The notes under the pieces are model-generated. The model saw only the letters and a program-made list of their open reading frames with translations. It made no database searches and was not told the origin of the DNA. Position numbers and translations under genes: made by a program. From an uncultured Eubacteriales bacterium (lineage in GTDB: Bacteria > Bacillota > Clostridia > Christensenellales > CAG-138), in the NCBI GenBank assembly GCA_900544555.1, contig UQWD01000010.1:10661-74660 (forward strand): a DNA stretch of 64,000 nucleotides. The letters run 5' to 3'. This document shows positions 52,812 through 59,868 of this stretch, in pieces; position 1 is the first letter of the stretch; the number at the start of each line of letters is the position of its first letter.

Positions 52812-53186
52812 TTAGAGAACAAAGCCACTGATTGTACGACATAGGCCGGAGATGTCGGCTTTGCTGACGAACTCGAACTTAACCTTACCCATCCCGGAAA
52901 ACCACAATTCAAGCTCGCTGTCGAGGTCAAGTACTCCCGCAGTTTCCACAGAATACGCTTGTATTTTGCTGTAAGGAAGGGATGTAAAATCCTTTTTCTT
53001 ACCCGTCAATCCCTGTACGTTAATTGATATTATTCTTTTGTTTGTAAAAACGATACCGTCACGGATGCTCTGAAATGTACCTACGATATGTTCGCCTTGT
53101 ACGAACATCGGGGAAATGAGTGATTCAAAATTCGCGGCGGGTACGGGCTTTAGCTTCATAAAGCTGGCGTTTTGAAAGTCAATCAT
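52812..53186 (-). CDS. PH-domain-like protein between the two CRISPR arrays
   Basis: A 124-residue protein resembling bacterial PH domains of the YvbH/bPH group: VQGEHIVGTFQSIRDGIVFTNKRIISI followed by YSKIQAYSVE and a C-terminal helix. Such proteins bind partners or membranes; the role here is unknown. AAAGGAGAATTTC precedes the start. It reads in the same direction as both arrays and fills the space between them. Confidence 0.7.
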   Translation of the reverse strand: MIDFQNASFMKLKPVPAANFESLISPMFVQGEHIVGTFQSIRDGIVFTNKRIISINVQGLTGKKKDFTSLPYSKIQAYSVETAGVLDLDSELELWFSGMGKVKFEFVSKADISGLCRTISGFVL

Positions 53187-53220
53187 GAAATTCTCCTTTT
53201 GTTTTTAATTTTTTATTTAT

Positions 53221-53454
53221 TTGTTTTTTCACGCACCTCTCGCGAGATGCGACAAGACAAGTGCTGTTTAAAGGATTGGAATCTATATTTCAATCCACGC
53301 ATCTCTCGCGAGATGCGACAAGCGCCTCATAATACTCATCATCCGTTAACTAATATTTCAATCCACGCATCTCTCGCGAGATGCGACGCTACATACATAA
53401 GCTTCAGGCGCTCAGTTTTCGATTTCAATCCACGCACCTCTCGCGAGATGCGAC
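53221..53454 (-). CRISPR. Mini CRISPR array 2 (4 repeats, 3 spacers), type I-C-like
   Basis: Repeats at 53221-53253 (degenerate), 53287-53319, 53355-53387 and 53422-53454, spacers of 33, 35 and 34 bases. Plus-strand repeat: ATTTCAATCCAC, then GCATCTC-TCGC-GAGATGC, then GAC. The handle and the final GAC equal those of array 1, while the stem differs with pairing kept. The leftmost repeat is degenerate, so the leader lies to the right and the transcript is on the minus strand. Confidence 0.9.
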
Positions 53455-53600
53455 CGCAATATCTTGTAACTCACCCCCTATCTTCACAAGATATTGTTTT
53501 TGCATAGCGTTTACACATCATCCAAGCCCGTAAACACCTTGAATTCCGGTGCGAACCTGCCGGCGTTTTTATGGTCGCATGCGGTTCGCATTACTCGGAT
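53455..53600 (-). promoter_or_regulatory. Leader region of CRISPR array 2
   Basis: Directly after the last repeat, CAATATCTTGT (53457-53467) and ACAAGATATTG (53486-53496) form a perfect 11-base inverted repeat. Further on, GGTGCGAACC and GGTTCGCAT (about 53551-53592) flank a stretch that on the minus strand holds CATAAAAACGCCGGC. This resembles leaders of type I-C arrays, as I remember them. It should hold the array promoter. Confidence 0.55.
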
Positions 53601-53667
53601 TATATCATAACCCCCATTATGGGGCTAGACCGGTTATATATTACAACTATATAGAATCCCAGCATTA

Positions 53668-54426
53668 TTAGTGCCTGGTTATCTCATCCATGAAGCCGGC
53701 CGTTATGATACCGCTAGGGAGCGCTATTACAGCAATGCCAAAAAAGGATGATATTATGCTTACAGCTTTACCCGCCGCTGATACTGGATAGATATCTCCG
53801 TACCCCACGGTGGTTAGCGCCGTAGTCGCCCAATATATAGCGTCAAAAATACCGTCAAATGTGTCTGGTTCAATATTAAATATAATCAAAGCCGTTATGA
53901 CAACGTAGAGCACAGCCATAATGAGTACGCTTAAAAGGATGCTTCGGTTTTTCTTTAATACGCGCGAAATAATCTCAAAGTTCTTTGAGTACCGGAGGCC
54001 TTTAAATATGCGAGTTATTTTAATCACTCTAAAGACGCGGATTAAAAGAAAAACAGGGTTTATCAACCCAATAGAAGGGAGGATTGCTAACAAATCAATA
54101 AGCGCAAAAGGAGTAAACGGATAAACCAAAAATGAAATTAGACCCTTATCCAATTTAAAATCTGCTGTTATAAGCCTTAGTAGATAATCTAATATAAATA
54201 CTGTTACCGTGACGTTTTCTAAAAATATAAGCAATGGATGGGGATCTTTAAAAAACAAGGGAAGAATACTGATTGCCACAAAAAGAAGAATGATGGTATC
54301 ATATATTCTACTTGTTATGTTAGAATCGTGTTTATACGGACTTATGATGTTAAAAACAAATAAACGAACTCTTTTCATTTGGTTTTCTAAACCCCTAGCT
54401 TCCTCATATCTAGTAAAATTATACAT
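53668..54426 (-). CDS. Voltage-gated potassium channel family protein
   Basis: A 252-residue membrane protein with six predicted helices. Helix S4 carries regularly spaced basic residues (LIRVFRVIKITRIFKGLR), and the pore holds the selectivity filter TTVGYGD before the last helix. There is no C-terminal RCK or nucleotide-binding domain. The start at 54426 has AAAGGA eight bases upstream. Its place inside a phage-like element, next to the CRISPR arrays, marks it as an accessory gene; it could alter membrane potential in the lysogen. Confidence 0.85.
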   Translation of the reverse strand: MYNFTRYEEARGLENQMKRVRLFVFNIISPYKHDSNITSRIYDTIILLFVAISILPLFFKDPHPLLIFLENVTVTVFILDYLLRLITADFKLDKGLISFLVYPFTPFALIDLLAILPSIGLINPVFLLIRVFRVIKITRIFKGLRYSKNFEIISRVLKKNRSILLSVLIMAVLYVVITALIIFNIEPDTFDGIFDAIYWATTALTTVGYGDIYPVSAAGKAVSIISSFFGIAVIALPSGIITAGFMDEITRH

Positions 54427-54597
54427 AAATCCTTTTGATGTAGCAATATAGTTTATTGTCACCGATTCTATTGATTAAAAGATTTCATTGCGAACAACGT
54501 TACTTTTTGTCGATATAATGGATATATATGCATAAATGCGCATTGAAAAATCGAAAATCAGAGAATGTGTTCCTTGACAAATTAAGCCCTTAAGGGC

Positions 54598-54912
54598 TTA
54601 ATTATCAGTTATACCGAGTAGTGTGTGTATCGCATTACGCATCTCAGGATGATTTCGATATTCAGTAATGAGCTGCTTCTCCTTTGCGGACAACGCAATC
54701 CCATAGAATATCGGAACAGTGAGTAAATCATCCGCCGACACCTGGAGCGCCTTACATATTAAAACTAATGTATCTGCATCTGGACGATTAATACCGAGCT
54801 CCCAGTTTGACACTCTGCCATTGCTTACGCCAATTTGGCTGGCAAACTCTTTTTGCGATAGCCCTCGGAGCTCACGATAATATCTGATTTTTCTGCCTAT
54901 TTCATATTTCAT
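54598..54912 (-). CDS. XRE-family repressor, module 1
   Basis: A 104-residue protein with a Cro/C1-type helix-turn-helix (LSQKEFASQIGVSNGRVSNWE, about residues 18-38, here cut to its key part QKEFASQIGVSNGRVSNWE) and a short helical C-terminus. It is divergent from the Cro-like gene at 55059 across a region with repeated operator-like motifs. It probably represses both. Confidence 0.8.
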   Translation of the reverse strand: MKYEIGRKIRYYRELRGLSQKEFASQIGVSNGRVSNWELGINRPDADTLVLICKALQVSADDLLTVPIFYGIALSAKEKQLITEYRNHPEMRNAIHTLLGITDN

Positions 54913-54949
54913 ACCTCAAAATATCACCTCAAAAATAGGATATACGGCG

Positions 54950-55040
54950 GTTTATCAAAAGTCAATCAAGAAATCCTGAAATATTTAGCTTGACAATCAT
55001 GAAAATCTTGATTATAGTTAAGGCAATCAAGAAAATCTGG
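54950..55040 (+). promoter_or_regulatory. Operator/promoter region of repressor module 1
   Basis: TTGACA (54990-54995) and TATAGT (55013-55018) are exactly 17 bases apart, a strong vegetative promoter for the gene at 55059. The motif CAATCAAGAAAATC occurs three times with small changes (about 54963, 54994 and 55023), overlapping and flanking the promoter, as expected for repressor operators. Confidence 0.7.
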
Positions 55041-55058
55041 AAAGGGGAGGGAATATTT

Positions 55059-55265
55059 ATGAAAGTATATGAAAAAGTACGAGAGTACATTGATGCGCAC
55101 CATTTAAAGCAAAAATCAATTGCTGTATCAGCAGGTATCCCCAACGCAACGTTTAATGCCATGTTAAACGGCAAACGAACAATGTATGCCGATGATTTGA
55201 GTGCGATATGCAAAGCACTGTCTGTAAGCGCTGATACATTTGTAGACGTTCGGCAAGCGAGCTGA
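55059..55265 (+). CDS. Cro-like XRE regulator, module 1
   Basis: A 68-residue protein with a helix-turn-helix (QKSIAVSAGIPNATFNAMLN, about residues 16-35) and little else. AAAGGGGAGG lies ahead of the ATG at 55059. Opposed to the repressor at 54598, it makes a typical early switch. Confidence 0.8.
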   Translation: MKVYEKVREYIDAHHLKQKSIAVSAGIPNATFNAMLNGKRTMYADDLSAICKALSVSADTFVDVRQAS

Positions 55266-55317
55266 ACCCTCTAAGAGGTTAAAGGACGAGTAAGCAATGT
55301 AAGGCACGGAGGACGGC

Positions 55318-55548
55318 ATGAAACAAAGGTATGTACAGGTTGGGACAATTGGCATACGCAATCCCGCTAATCGGTACGAAATACATAACGTACCAATATA
55401 TGAAACCGTCACGCCTGAAATCGCCGAGGCTGAAAGTAATGTGCAGACAGACATATCAAAGCTGTTCGCCGCAAAAATGAAGCATTACATTGATGCCGGT
55501 GCACTAACGCCATATGACGGAGGTAATAAAGATGAAGAAAACACTTAA
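55318..55548 (+). CDS. Small phage protein of unknown function (76 aa)
   Basis: A polar, mostly helical protein, slightly acidic at its end. CGGAGG precedes the ATG. It follows the Cro-like gene by 52 bases in the same direction and belongs to the same early transcript. No family was recognised. Confidence 0.55.
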   Translation: MKQRYVQVGTIGIRNPANRYEIHNVPIYETVTPEIAEAESNVQTDISKLFAAKMKHYIDAGALTPYDGGNKDEENT

Positions 55549-55696
55549 TCGCTTTATGCACATGCTCTTGTACCGCTATCCGTGGGTTAACTGGCCTTAC
55601 TGCCTTTGGGGCGGGGTCATGGTTTCTACGACAACAAAATTGCCTTCTTTATCTTTTATTATGAGATCTGGGCAATTTGAGCGCCCAACCAGGTAG
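55532..55696 (+). CDS. Very small basic, aromatic-rich protein (54 aa), possibly truncated
   Basis: A frame starting MKKTLNRFMHMLLYRYPWVNW with GGAGG before its ATG overlaps the previous gene by 17 bases. Its second half overlaps the opposite-strand repressor at 55597 by 100 bases, so only the first 25 codons may be original sequence, the rest being read into a neighbour after a deletion. Treated as doubtful. Confidence 0.35.
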   Translation: MKKTLNRFMHMLLYRYPWVNWPYCLWGGVMVSTTTKLPSLSFIMRSGQFERPTR

Positions 55697-55884
55697 TCAA
55701 GTGAAATATTGAAGCAGTCGGCAATTTCTACAAGTTTTTCAATTGTAGTGCCGCGCCTTCCGCGCTCAATGTCGCTAATTGCAGGCTTACTAATGCCGAG
55801 GATACAACCCAGCTGTGTCTGCGAGAGGCCATGCATCATTCGTATGAGCTTTAGACGCTCACAAAATATATTCTGATTATACAT
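55597..55884 (-). CDS. XRE-family repressor, module 2
   Basis: A 95-residue protein with a helix-turn-helix (LSQTQLGCILGISKPAISDI, about residues 20-39) of the C1/immR type and a C-terminal region with FNISLDYLVGRS, common in phage repressors. AAGGGG precedes the start. Operator-like repeats lie directly upstream. Confidence 0.82.
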   Translation of the reverse strand: MYNQNIFCERLKLIRMMHGLSQTQLGCILGISKPAISDIERGRRGTTIEKLVEIADCFNISLDYLVGRSNCPDLIIKDKEGNFVVVETMTPPQRQ

Positions 55885-55899
55885 AATAACCCCTTGATG

Positions 55900-55953
55900 G
55901 TTAGCTTAAAGCAACTATAATAAGATTAAAGTTAGCTAAAAGCGAACTATAAT
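55900..55953 (+). promoter_or_regulatory. Operator/promoter region of repressor module 2
   Basis: Two copies of GTTAGCTxAAAGC(G)AACTATAAT stand at 55900-55921 and 55931-55953. Each is an imperfect dyad (GTTAGC...GCAAC) and each ends in TATAAT, so operators and -10 boxes coincide. They lie between the repressor at 55597 and the early genes to the right, fitting control of both by one repressor. Confidence 0.7.
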
Positions 55954-56077
55954 CAAGAGAAAGGAGGTTGCTTGACTACGATGATAAGACAAACGCGTAT
56001 TGACGAGGAAGGAACCCCCTAAACTCTTAATACCAGACTAGCACAGACCGCCTCGGCGGTCAAGGGAGGTAGATAAC

Positions 56078-56245
56078 TTGGATATCTTGGATAAAGAGAT
56101 CAAACCTAGCGATCTAAGCGAGCTAATAACCGCATGGGAAACCCCAGAGAGTTGCCCGAGATGCCGGGAGCACTTATCCCTTGATTGGTCTTATTGCCCG
56201 GAGTGTGGGCGGCCAATTAGCCCCGAGGAGGAGAAACATGGTTAA
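56078..56245 (+). CDS. Small zinc-ribbon protein (55 aa), TTG start
   Basis: A frame starting at TTG with GGGAGGTAGATAAC before it. It contains ESCPRCREHLSLDWSYCPECG, given here as its two pairs CPRC and CPEC, a clear zinc ribbon, after an acidic helical front (DILDKEIKPSDLSEL). It overlaps the next gene by eight bases, so the two are coupled. Such small zinc ribbons are common in early phage regions; the role is unknown. Confidence 0.65.
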   Translation: MDILDKEIKPSDLSELITAWETPESCPRCREHLSLDWSYCPECGRPISPEEEKHG

Positions 56246-56444
56246 ACCGCCGAAACCGGGCAATGTAGTCAAGGATTATTATCAAGGTAACGCACACATA
56301 AAAATCTGCGACGACTGCTGCCGCGACCAGACGCAGGAAGAGAAGGACGCGATAGTTGACCGCGTAACCCGTATCATAATGATGTATTGCAAGGAACGGC
56401 AGGATGCTACGCCTGATAATACCGGTGTCAAGTGTTGGAGATAA
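56238..56444 (+). CDS. Small conserved phage protein, copy 2 (68 aa)
   Basis: Starts VKPPKPGNVVKDYYQG after Met, with CDDCC in the middle and a helical second half. GAGGAGG six bases before the ATG at 56238 decides the start, although the frame is open further upstream. It is the intact relative of the gene at 52445, which ends in a CRISPR repeat. Function unknown. Confidence 0.65.
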   Translation: MVKPPKPGNVVKDYYQGNAHIKICDDCCRDQTQEEKDAIVDRVTRIIMMYCKERQDATPDNTGVKCWR

Positions 56445-56462
56445 CCAAAGGAGGATAATAAG

Positions 56463-56612
56463 ATGAGAAACAAAATTTTATGGACACTAAAGCAAATTCT
56501 GCCGCTGATGTATGTCAGCAGATACAAGGATGGTGAGGGAAAAGCCAAAGTATCGGTATGGCGGCAATGGATGGGGAAGGTAATTTGGGATACTCATTAT
56601 AATGTGTATTAA
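56463..56612 (+). CDS. Small phage protein (49 aa)
   Basis: Starts MRNKILWTLKQILPLMYVSR and is rich in Trp, Tyr and basic residues. AAAGGAGG precedes the ATG, 18 bases after the previous gene. Short proteins of this look are common in Clostridia prophages in this position. Function unknown. Confidence 0.6.
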   Translation: MRNKILWTLKQILPLMYVSRYKDGEGKAKVSVWRQWMGKVIWDTHYNVY

Positions 56613-56751
56613 AGCCGGAACCAGGGGGAACGCCGTTCCAGCAAACTACCCCCTGGCCCTGTTTGAGCAAGGTAGACGTGATGTGCGTATAAGTACTGCG
56701 CTGAGAGTGGCAGCTGCGCTTAAGTGTACATTAAACGACCTCTTTAACTAA
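56602..56751 (+). pseudogene. Truncated XRE-type regulator fragment (49 codons)
   Basis: The last 27 codons (EQGRRDVRISTALRVAAALK and CTLNDLF) match the final helices of XRE domains, where ISTALRIAKAL-x-V-x-L-D-D-LF is usual. The DNA-recognition helix is missing and the front part is unlike any regulator. No ribosome-binding site was found. Probably a remnant of a deleted regulator. Confidence 0.5.
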
Positions 56752-56768
56752 AAAAGCGAGGTGAAAAC

Positions 56769-57032
56769 ATGCCAAAACTCAATGAATCAAAGGAAGCAAT
56801 CGACTGTAAAAAGCTGCGCGCGTCAATACGGTATTATATGGCCTATTATGGAATAACGGCAACGGAGCTGGCTCTGTGCGCCCGTATAGGGTTATCCACG
56901 TTATATAACAGATTCAACCGCCCGGAGTGCTTTACCCTTGGCGAGCTGCAACGGGTAGCGGCTAAATTCAAACTGACGTCTGCTGCGGAACTGTTGAAAG
57001 AAATACCGATACAAAATCAACAAGTGAGCTAG
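56769..57032 (+). CDS. Small helix-turn-helix regulator (87 aa)
   Basis: An XRE-like domain with YYGITATELALCARIGLSTL and YNRFNRPECFTLGELQRVAA forming the helix-turn-helix and the following helices. GAGGTGAAAAC precedes the ATG. Likely an early or middle regulator of the element. Confidence 0.7.
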   Translation: MPKLNESKEAIDCKKLRASIRYYMAYYGITATELALCARIGLSTLYNRFNRPECFTLGELQRVAAKFKLTSAAELLKEIPIQNQQVS

Positions 57033-57042
57033 GAGGATGGAA

Positions 57043-57198
57043 ATGTATTACAGAACCTGTCCGAACTGTGGGTGTAACCTCGACCCCGATGAACGTTGCG
57101 ACTGCCGAAAGGCGGAAGGTAAGCAGTATAAATTTGAAGAGATCCTTAAACACCGAGGATATAAGAAAGGAGCATACCATGAACGAAAACCACAATAG
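57043..57198 (+). CDS. Small zinc-ribbon protein (51 aa)
   Basis: Starts MYYRTCPNCGCNLDPDERCD and continues with C-R-K; the cysteines (CPNC, CDC) form a zinc knuckle, followed by a basic helical tail. AGGAGGATGGAA precedes the ATG. It overlaps the next frame by 20 bases. Function unknown. Confidence 0.6.
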   Translation: MYYRTCPNCGCNLDPDERCDCRKAEGKQYKFEEILKHRGYKKGAYHERKPQ

Positions 57199-57268
57199 CA
57201 TTATGCAAATGGCCAGTAGGTGCGTTTGGAGAGACGGTGATAACGTTATCCCCTGTATTACCTTATGA
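57179..57268 (+). CDS. Possible very small protein (29 aa)
   Basis: A 29-codon frame (starts MNENHNSIMQMASRCVWRDG) with GAAAGGAG before its ATG. Too short to judge; the good ribosome-binding site is the only support. Confidence 0.35.
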   Translation: MNENHNSIMQMASRCVWRDGDNVIPCITL

Positions 57269-57313
57269 AAACGGGTAATTAACCGGCATCAGCCAGTGTA
57301 AAGGAGGCTTCTA

Positions 57314-57715
57314 ATGCTAAATAGTGCGCAGCTGCAGGGCAGGCTCACGGCAGACCCTGTACTTAGATATACCCCAACCGGCGTAGCGACTACTAGCTTC
57401 ACCCTCGCCAGCGACACAGGACGCAAAGCTGCGGATGGCAGCAGAATTACGAACTTCATCGGCTGTGTCGCATGGCGTAATCAAGCTGAGCTTATCTGCA
57501 AATACCTGGCCAAGGGCCGTCTCGTCGTTGTGGAGGGTGGGCTGAGCAGCCGAACGTACGATGATAAGGATGGCATTCGACGCAAGGTCATGGAGATTAT
57601 AGTCGGCTCAATACACTTTTGCGACGGTAAGAGGGACACTCAAAATGGAGGTGATGCGTCCCCGGACGGCGGCTTTGCCGGATTAGCGGACGAGGGCGGC
57701 GACTGCCCTTTTTAA
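57314..57715 (+). CDS. ssb: Single-stranded DNA-binding protein
   Basis: A 133-residue OB-fold protein: LNSAQLQGRLTADPVLRYTP, FIGCVAWRNQAELICKYLAK, and GRLVVVEGGLSSRTYDD, ending in the acidic tip GGDCPF (variant of the DDIPF tail that recruits partners). AAGGAGG precedes the start. Element-encoded, for its own replication. Confidence 0.92.
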   Translation: MLNSAQLQGRLTADPVLRYTPTGVATTSFTLASDTGRKAADGSRITNFIGCVAWRNQAELICKYLAKGRLVVVEGGLSSRTYDDKDGIRRKVMEIIVGSIHFCDGKRDTQNGGDASPDGGFAGLADEGGDCPF

Positions 57716-57810
57716 CTCAGCCGCCGGACGATAGCCGGTCGGACGGCGGCCGACAGCTTCATTTCCGCGCACACGGAATGTTCAGGAGACGTTAGAAGGG
57801 AGGGATGCTT

Positions 57811-58662
57811 ATGGCGTGGATTGAAAGCCATCAAGAACTTGCGAGGCACCCCAAGACCAAGCGCCTCGCGCGGATGGTTGGGATACCAATCCCTGCCGCC
57901 ATAGGACATCTGCATCTCCTTTGGTGGTGGGCTTTAGATTTTGCGCAGGCCGGCGACCTGACTAATTACACATCCGATGACATAGCCGACGCCGCCCAAT
58001 GGGAGGGCGACCCGGAAGCCTTCACGGATGCGCTCATCGCGGCGGGATTCATAGACCGAGAAAATGAGCAGCTAAAAATCCATGATTGGCATGATTACGC
58101 CGGAAAGCTCGTGGAACGGCGGGCGAAAGATAGAGAACGGAAGCGGACGCCGAACGCCATTCCTGCGGAACTCCAACGGAAGTCCGATGGAAAAAGCATG
58201 GATTCCATACCTAACAGTACCGTACCTAACAGTACCGTACCCAACAGTACCGTACATAACCAAAAAAACCAGACGCGCGCGCCTCAAAAGCGCAAGCAAA
58301 AAAAAACGCATAACCCGGCTAAAATCCCATTTGCCGATTTTGTCAGCATGACCAATGACGAACATACGTCACTCGTTGCGAGAATCGGAGAACAGGGAGC
58401 GGCTCGGTGCATCGAAATTTTAGACAACTACAAAGGCGCAAACGGTAAGAAGTATGACAGTGACTATCGGGCAATCCTGAATTGGGTTATCGGGCGGTAC
58501 GAGGAAGAACAGGCAAGAGGAGGACCTAAAACGGGTAGTAAGGCAAACAAGCCCGTTTGTAACTACCAACAGCACGGGTACAAACCCGAAAACTTGGCGC
58601 ATATCGGCATAAACCTGTTTGAGCCGGATTCAATTTCGGGAAGCGCGGAGGTAAACGGATGA
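57811..58662 (+). CDS. Phage replication initiation protein (DnaD/replisome-organiser type)
   Basis: About 283 residues. The N-terminal part (AWIESHQELARHPKTKRLAR and the following winged helix) is that of phage replisome organisers, which bind the origin; a basic linker follows (about 100-170), then a C-terminal helical domain. Inside the linker the unit PNSTV is repeated three times in exact 15-base steps (58210-58254). GGGAGGG at six bases favours the ATG at 57811 over that at 57805. It should load the replicative helicase together with host DnaC/DnaI-like proteins. Confidence 0.75.
   Translation: MAWIESHQELARHPKTKRLARMVGIPIPAAIGHLHLLWWWALDFAQAGDLTNYTSDDIADAAQWEGDPEAFTDALIAAGFIDRENEQLKIHDWHDYAGKLVERRAKDRERKRTPNAIPAELQRKSDGKSMDSIPNSTVPNSTVPNSTVHNQKNQTRAPQKRKQKKTHNPAKIPFADFVSMTNDEHTSLVARIGEQGAARCIEILDNYKGANGKKYDSDYRAILNWVIGRYEEEQARGGPKTGSKANKPVCNYQQHGYKPENLAHIGINLFEPDSISGSAEVNG
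58210..58254 (+). repeat. Three 15-bp tandem repeats inside the replication gene
   Basis: CCTAACAGTACCGTA twice and CCCAACAGTACCGTA once in a row, encoding PNSTV three times. Such in-frame iterons may be origin sites for the protein itself, as in lambda O, or a slippage tract. Confidence 0.8.
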
Positions 58663-58699
58663 CCGCGTTTAGAAAATCCGTTAGGAATTGGAGGTTATT

Positions 58700-59299
58700 A
58701 TGACAAACAGATACAACCCAAGAAGAAACGCGGAAGGTTATCCGGATCCTACGCATTTTGAGGCGGAGCGTAACATAAGGGCGCAGGTATCCGGCAAGAG
58801 AGCGCGTATATCCGGAATGCAATTTGAGTTGATGATCTCTACATCGTGCGATTATTACCGCGAACGAGGTCTCGCCAAAATTGAGAAAACTCCTGAGCCT
58901 ATGAAGCCGCTTGGCGCTAAAAACCAAAAGGGTCAGTTCGTCGCTTGTTATACAAAGCAGGCGCAGCCTGACTATGGAGGCACTCTACGGGGCGGCCGAA
59001 GCGTCTACTTCGAGGCAAAGCATACCGACAGCGACCGTATTGAGCAGCGGCGTGTCACCGATGAGCAAACCAAAGACCTTGAAGATCACTACAAGCTTGG
59101 GGCGGTGACCTTCGTGCTGGTGAGCTTTAGCCTCTGCGACTTTTACCGAGTGCCGTGGCGCGTTTGGCGCGATATGGCCGATAACTACGGACGCAAGTAT
59201 ATCAAACAGGTCGAGCTCGAGCCCTACGAGGTGCCGGCCGCGGCCGGCTATATTAAGCTGCTCGACGGCATCAACATCCCGAATGAGGTGAGCCCATGA
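58700..59299 (+). CDS. RecU-like Holliday junction resolvase
   Basis: A 199-residue nuclease. The order GMQFELMISTSCDYYRERGL, AKIEKTPEPMK, a GGRSVYFEAKHTDSD active-site strand with the E-x-K pair, QTKDLEDHYKLGAVTFVLVS and a C-terminal YRVPW matches RecU. It would resolve branched DNA made in element replication. GGAGG precedes the ATG at 58700. Overlaps the next gene by four bases. Confidence 0.8.
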   Translation: MTNRYNPRRNAEGYPDPTHFEAERNIRAQVSGKRARISGMQFELMISTSCDYYRERGLAKIEKTPEPMKPLGAKNQKGQFVACYTKQAQPDYGGTLRGGRSVYFEAKHTDSDRIEQRRVTDEQTKDLEDHYKLGAVTFVLVSFSLCDFYRVPWRVWRDMADNYGRKYIKQVELEPYEVPAAAGYIKLLDGINIPNEVSP

Positions 59300-59832
59300 T
59301 CCCACTCCCTCACAAGAAGTATAACGTCATATATGCGGATCCGCCGTGGGGATACCGCAATAAAGGCACCCGCGCGGCGGCATTTAAGCACTACGACACC
59401 ATGACAATTGAGGGCATCAAGCATATTCCCATCGGAGATATAGCTAGCGATGATTGCGCCCTCTTTATATGGGCAACCTTCCCGATGCTAAAGGATGCGC
59501 TTGAGGTTATTGAGGTATGGGGATTTGAATATAAGACGGTTGCTTTCAACTGGGTAAAACAGAACAAAAACGGCGAGGGCCTGTTCATGGGCCTCGGTAA
59601 CTGGACGCGCAGTAACTCCGAAATATGCTTGCTGGCTGTTAAGGGTAAGCCAAAGCGTATCAGCGCTAGCGTCCGCAGCGTCATCCTCTCCCCCGTCCAG
59701 CGACACAGTCAAAAGCCCGCGGAAGTCCGCGACAGGATCGTTGAGCTGATGGGTAATCTGCAAAGGATAGAGTTGTTTGCGCGGGATACTGCGCCAGGAT
59801 GGGACTCATGGGGAAATGAAACGCCTGATTGA
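59296..59832 (+). CDS. MT-A70-type DNA N6-adenine methyltransferase
   Basis: A 178-residue SAM-dependent enzyme with the catalytic DPPW motif (YADPPWGYRNK, about residue 15) and KTVAFNWVKQN and SQKPAEVRDRIVELMG stretches of the MT-A70 family. Phage members methylate adenine in element DNA, often against host restriction. ATGA overlap with the resolvase gene. Confidence 0.88.
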   Translation: MIPLPHKKYNVIYADPPWGYRNKGTRAAAFKHYDTMTIEGIKHIPIGDIASDDCALFIWATFPMLKDALEVIEVWGFEYKTVAFNWVKQNKNGEGLFMGLGNWTRSNSEICLLAVKGKPKRISASVRSVILSPVQRHSQKPAEVRDRIVELMGNLQRIELFARDTAPGWDSWGNETPD

Positions 59833-59868
59833 TCCCGATTTAGGATGATAGAGGAGGCCTGTAAGATC

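Noticed and set aside
26206..53454. Functional link between cas6 and the two mini-arrays
   Set aside because: The repeats are of type I-C form, normally cut by Cas5, and the genes are 26 kb apart with one on the host and the other on the element.
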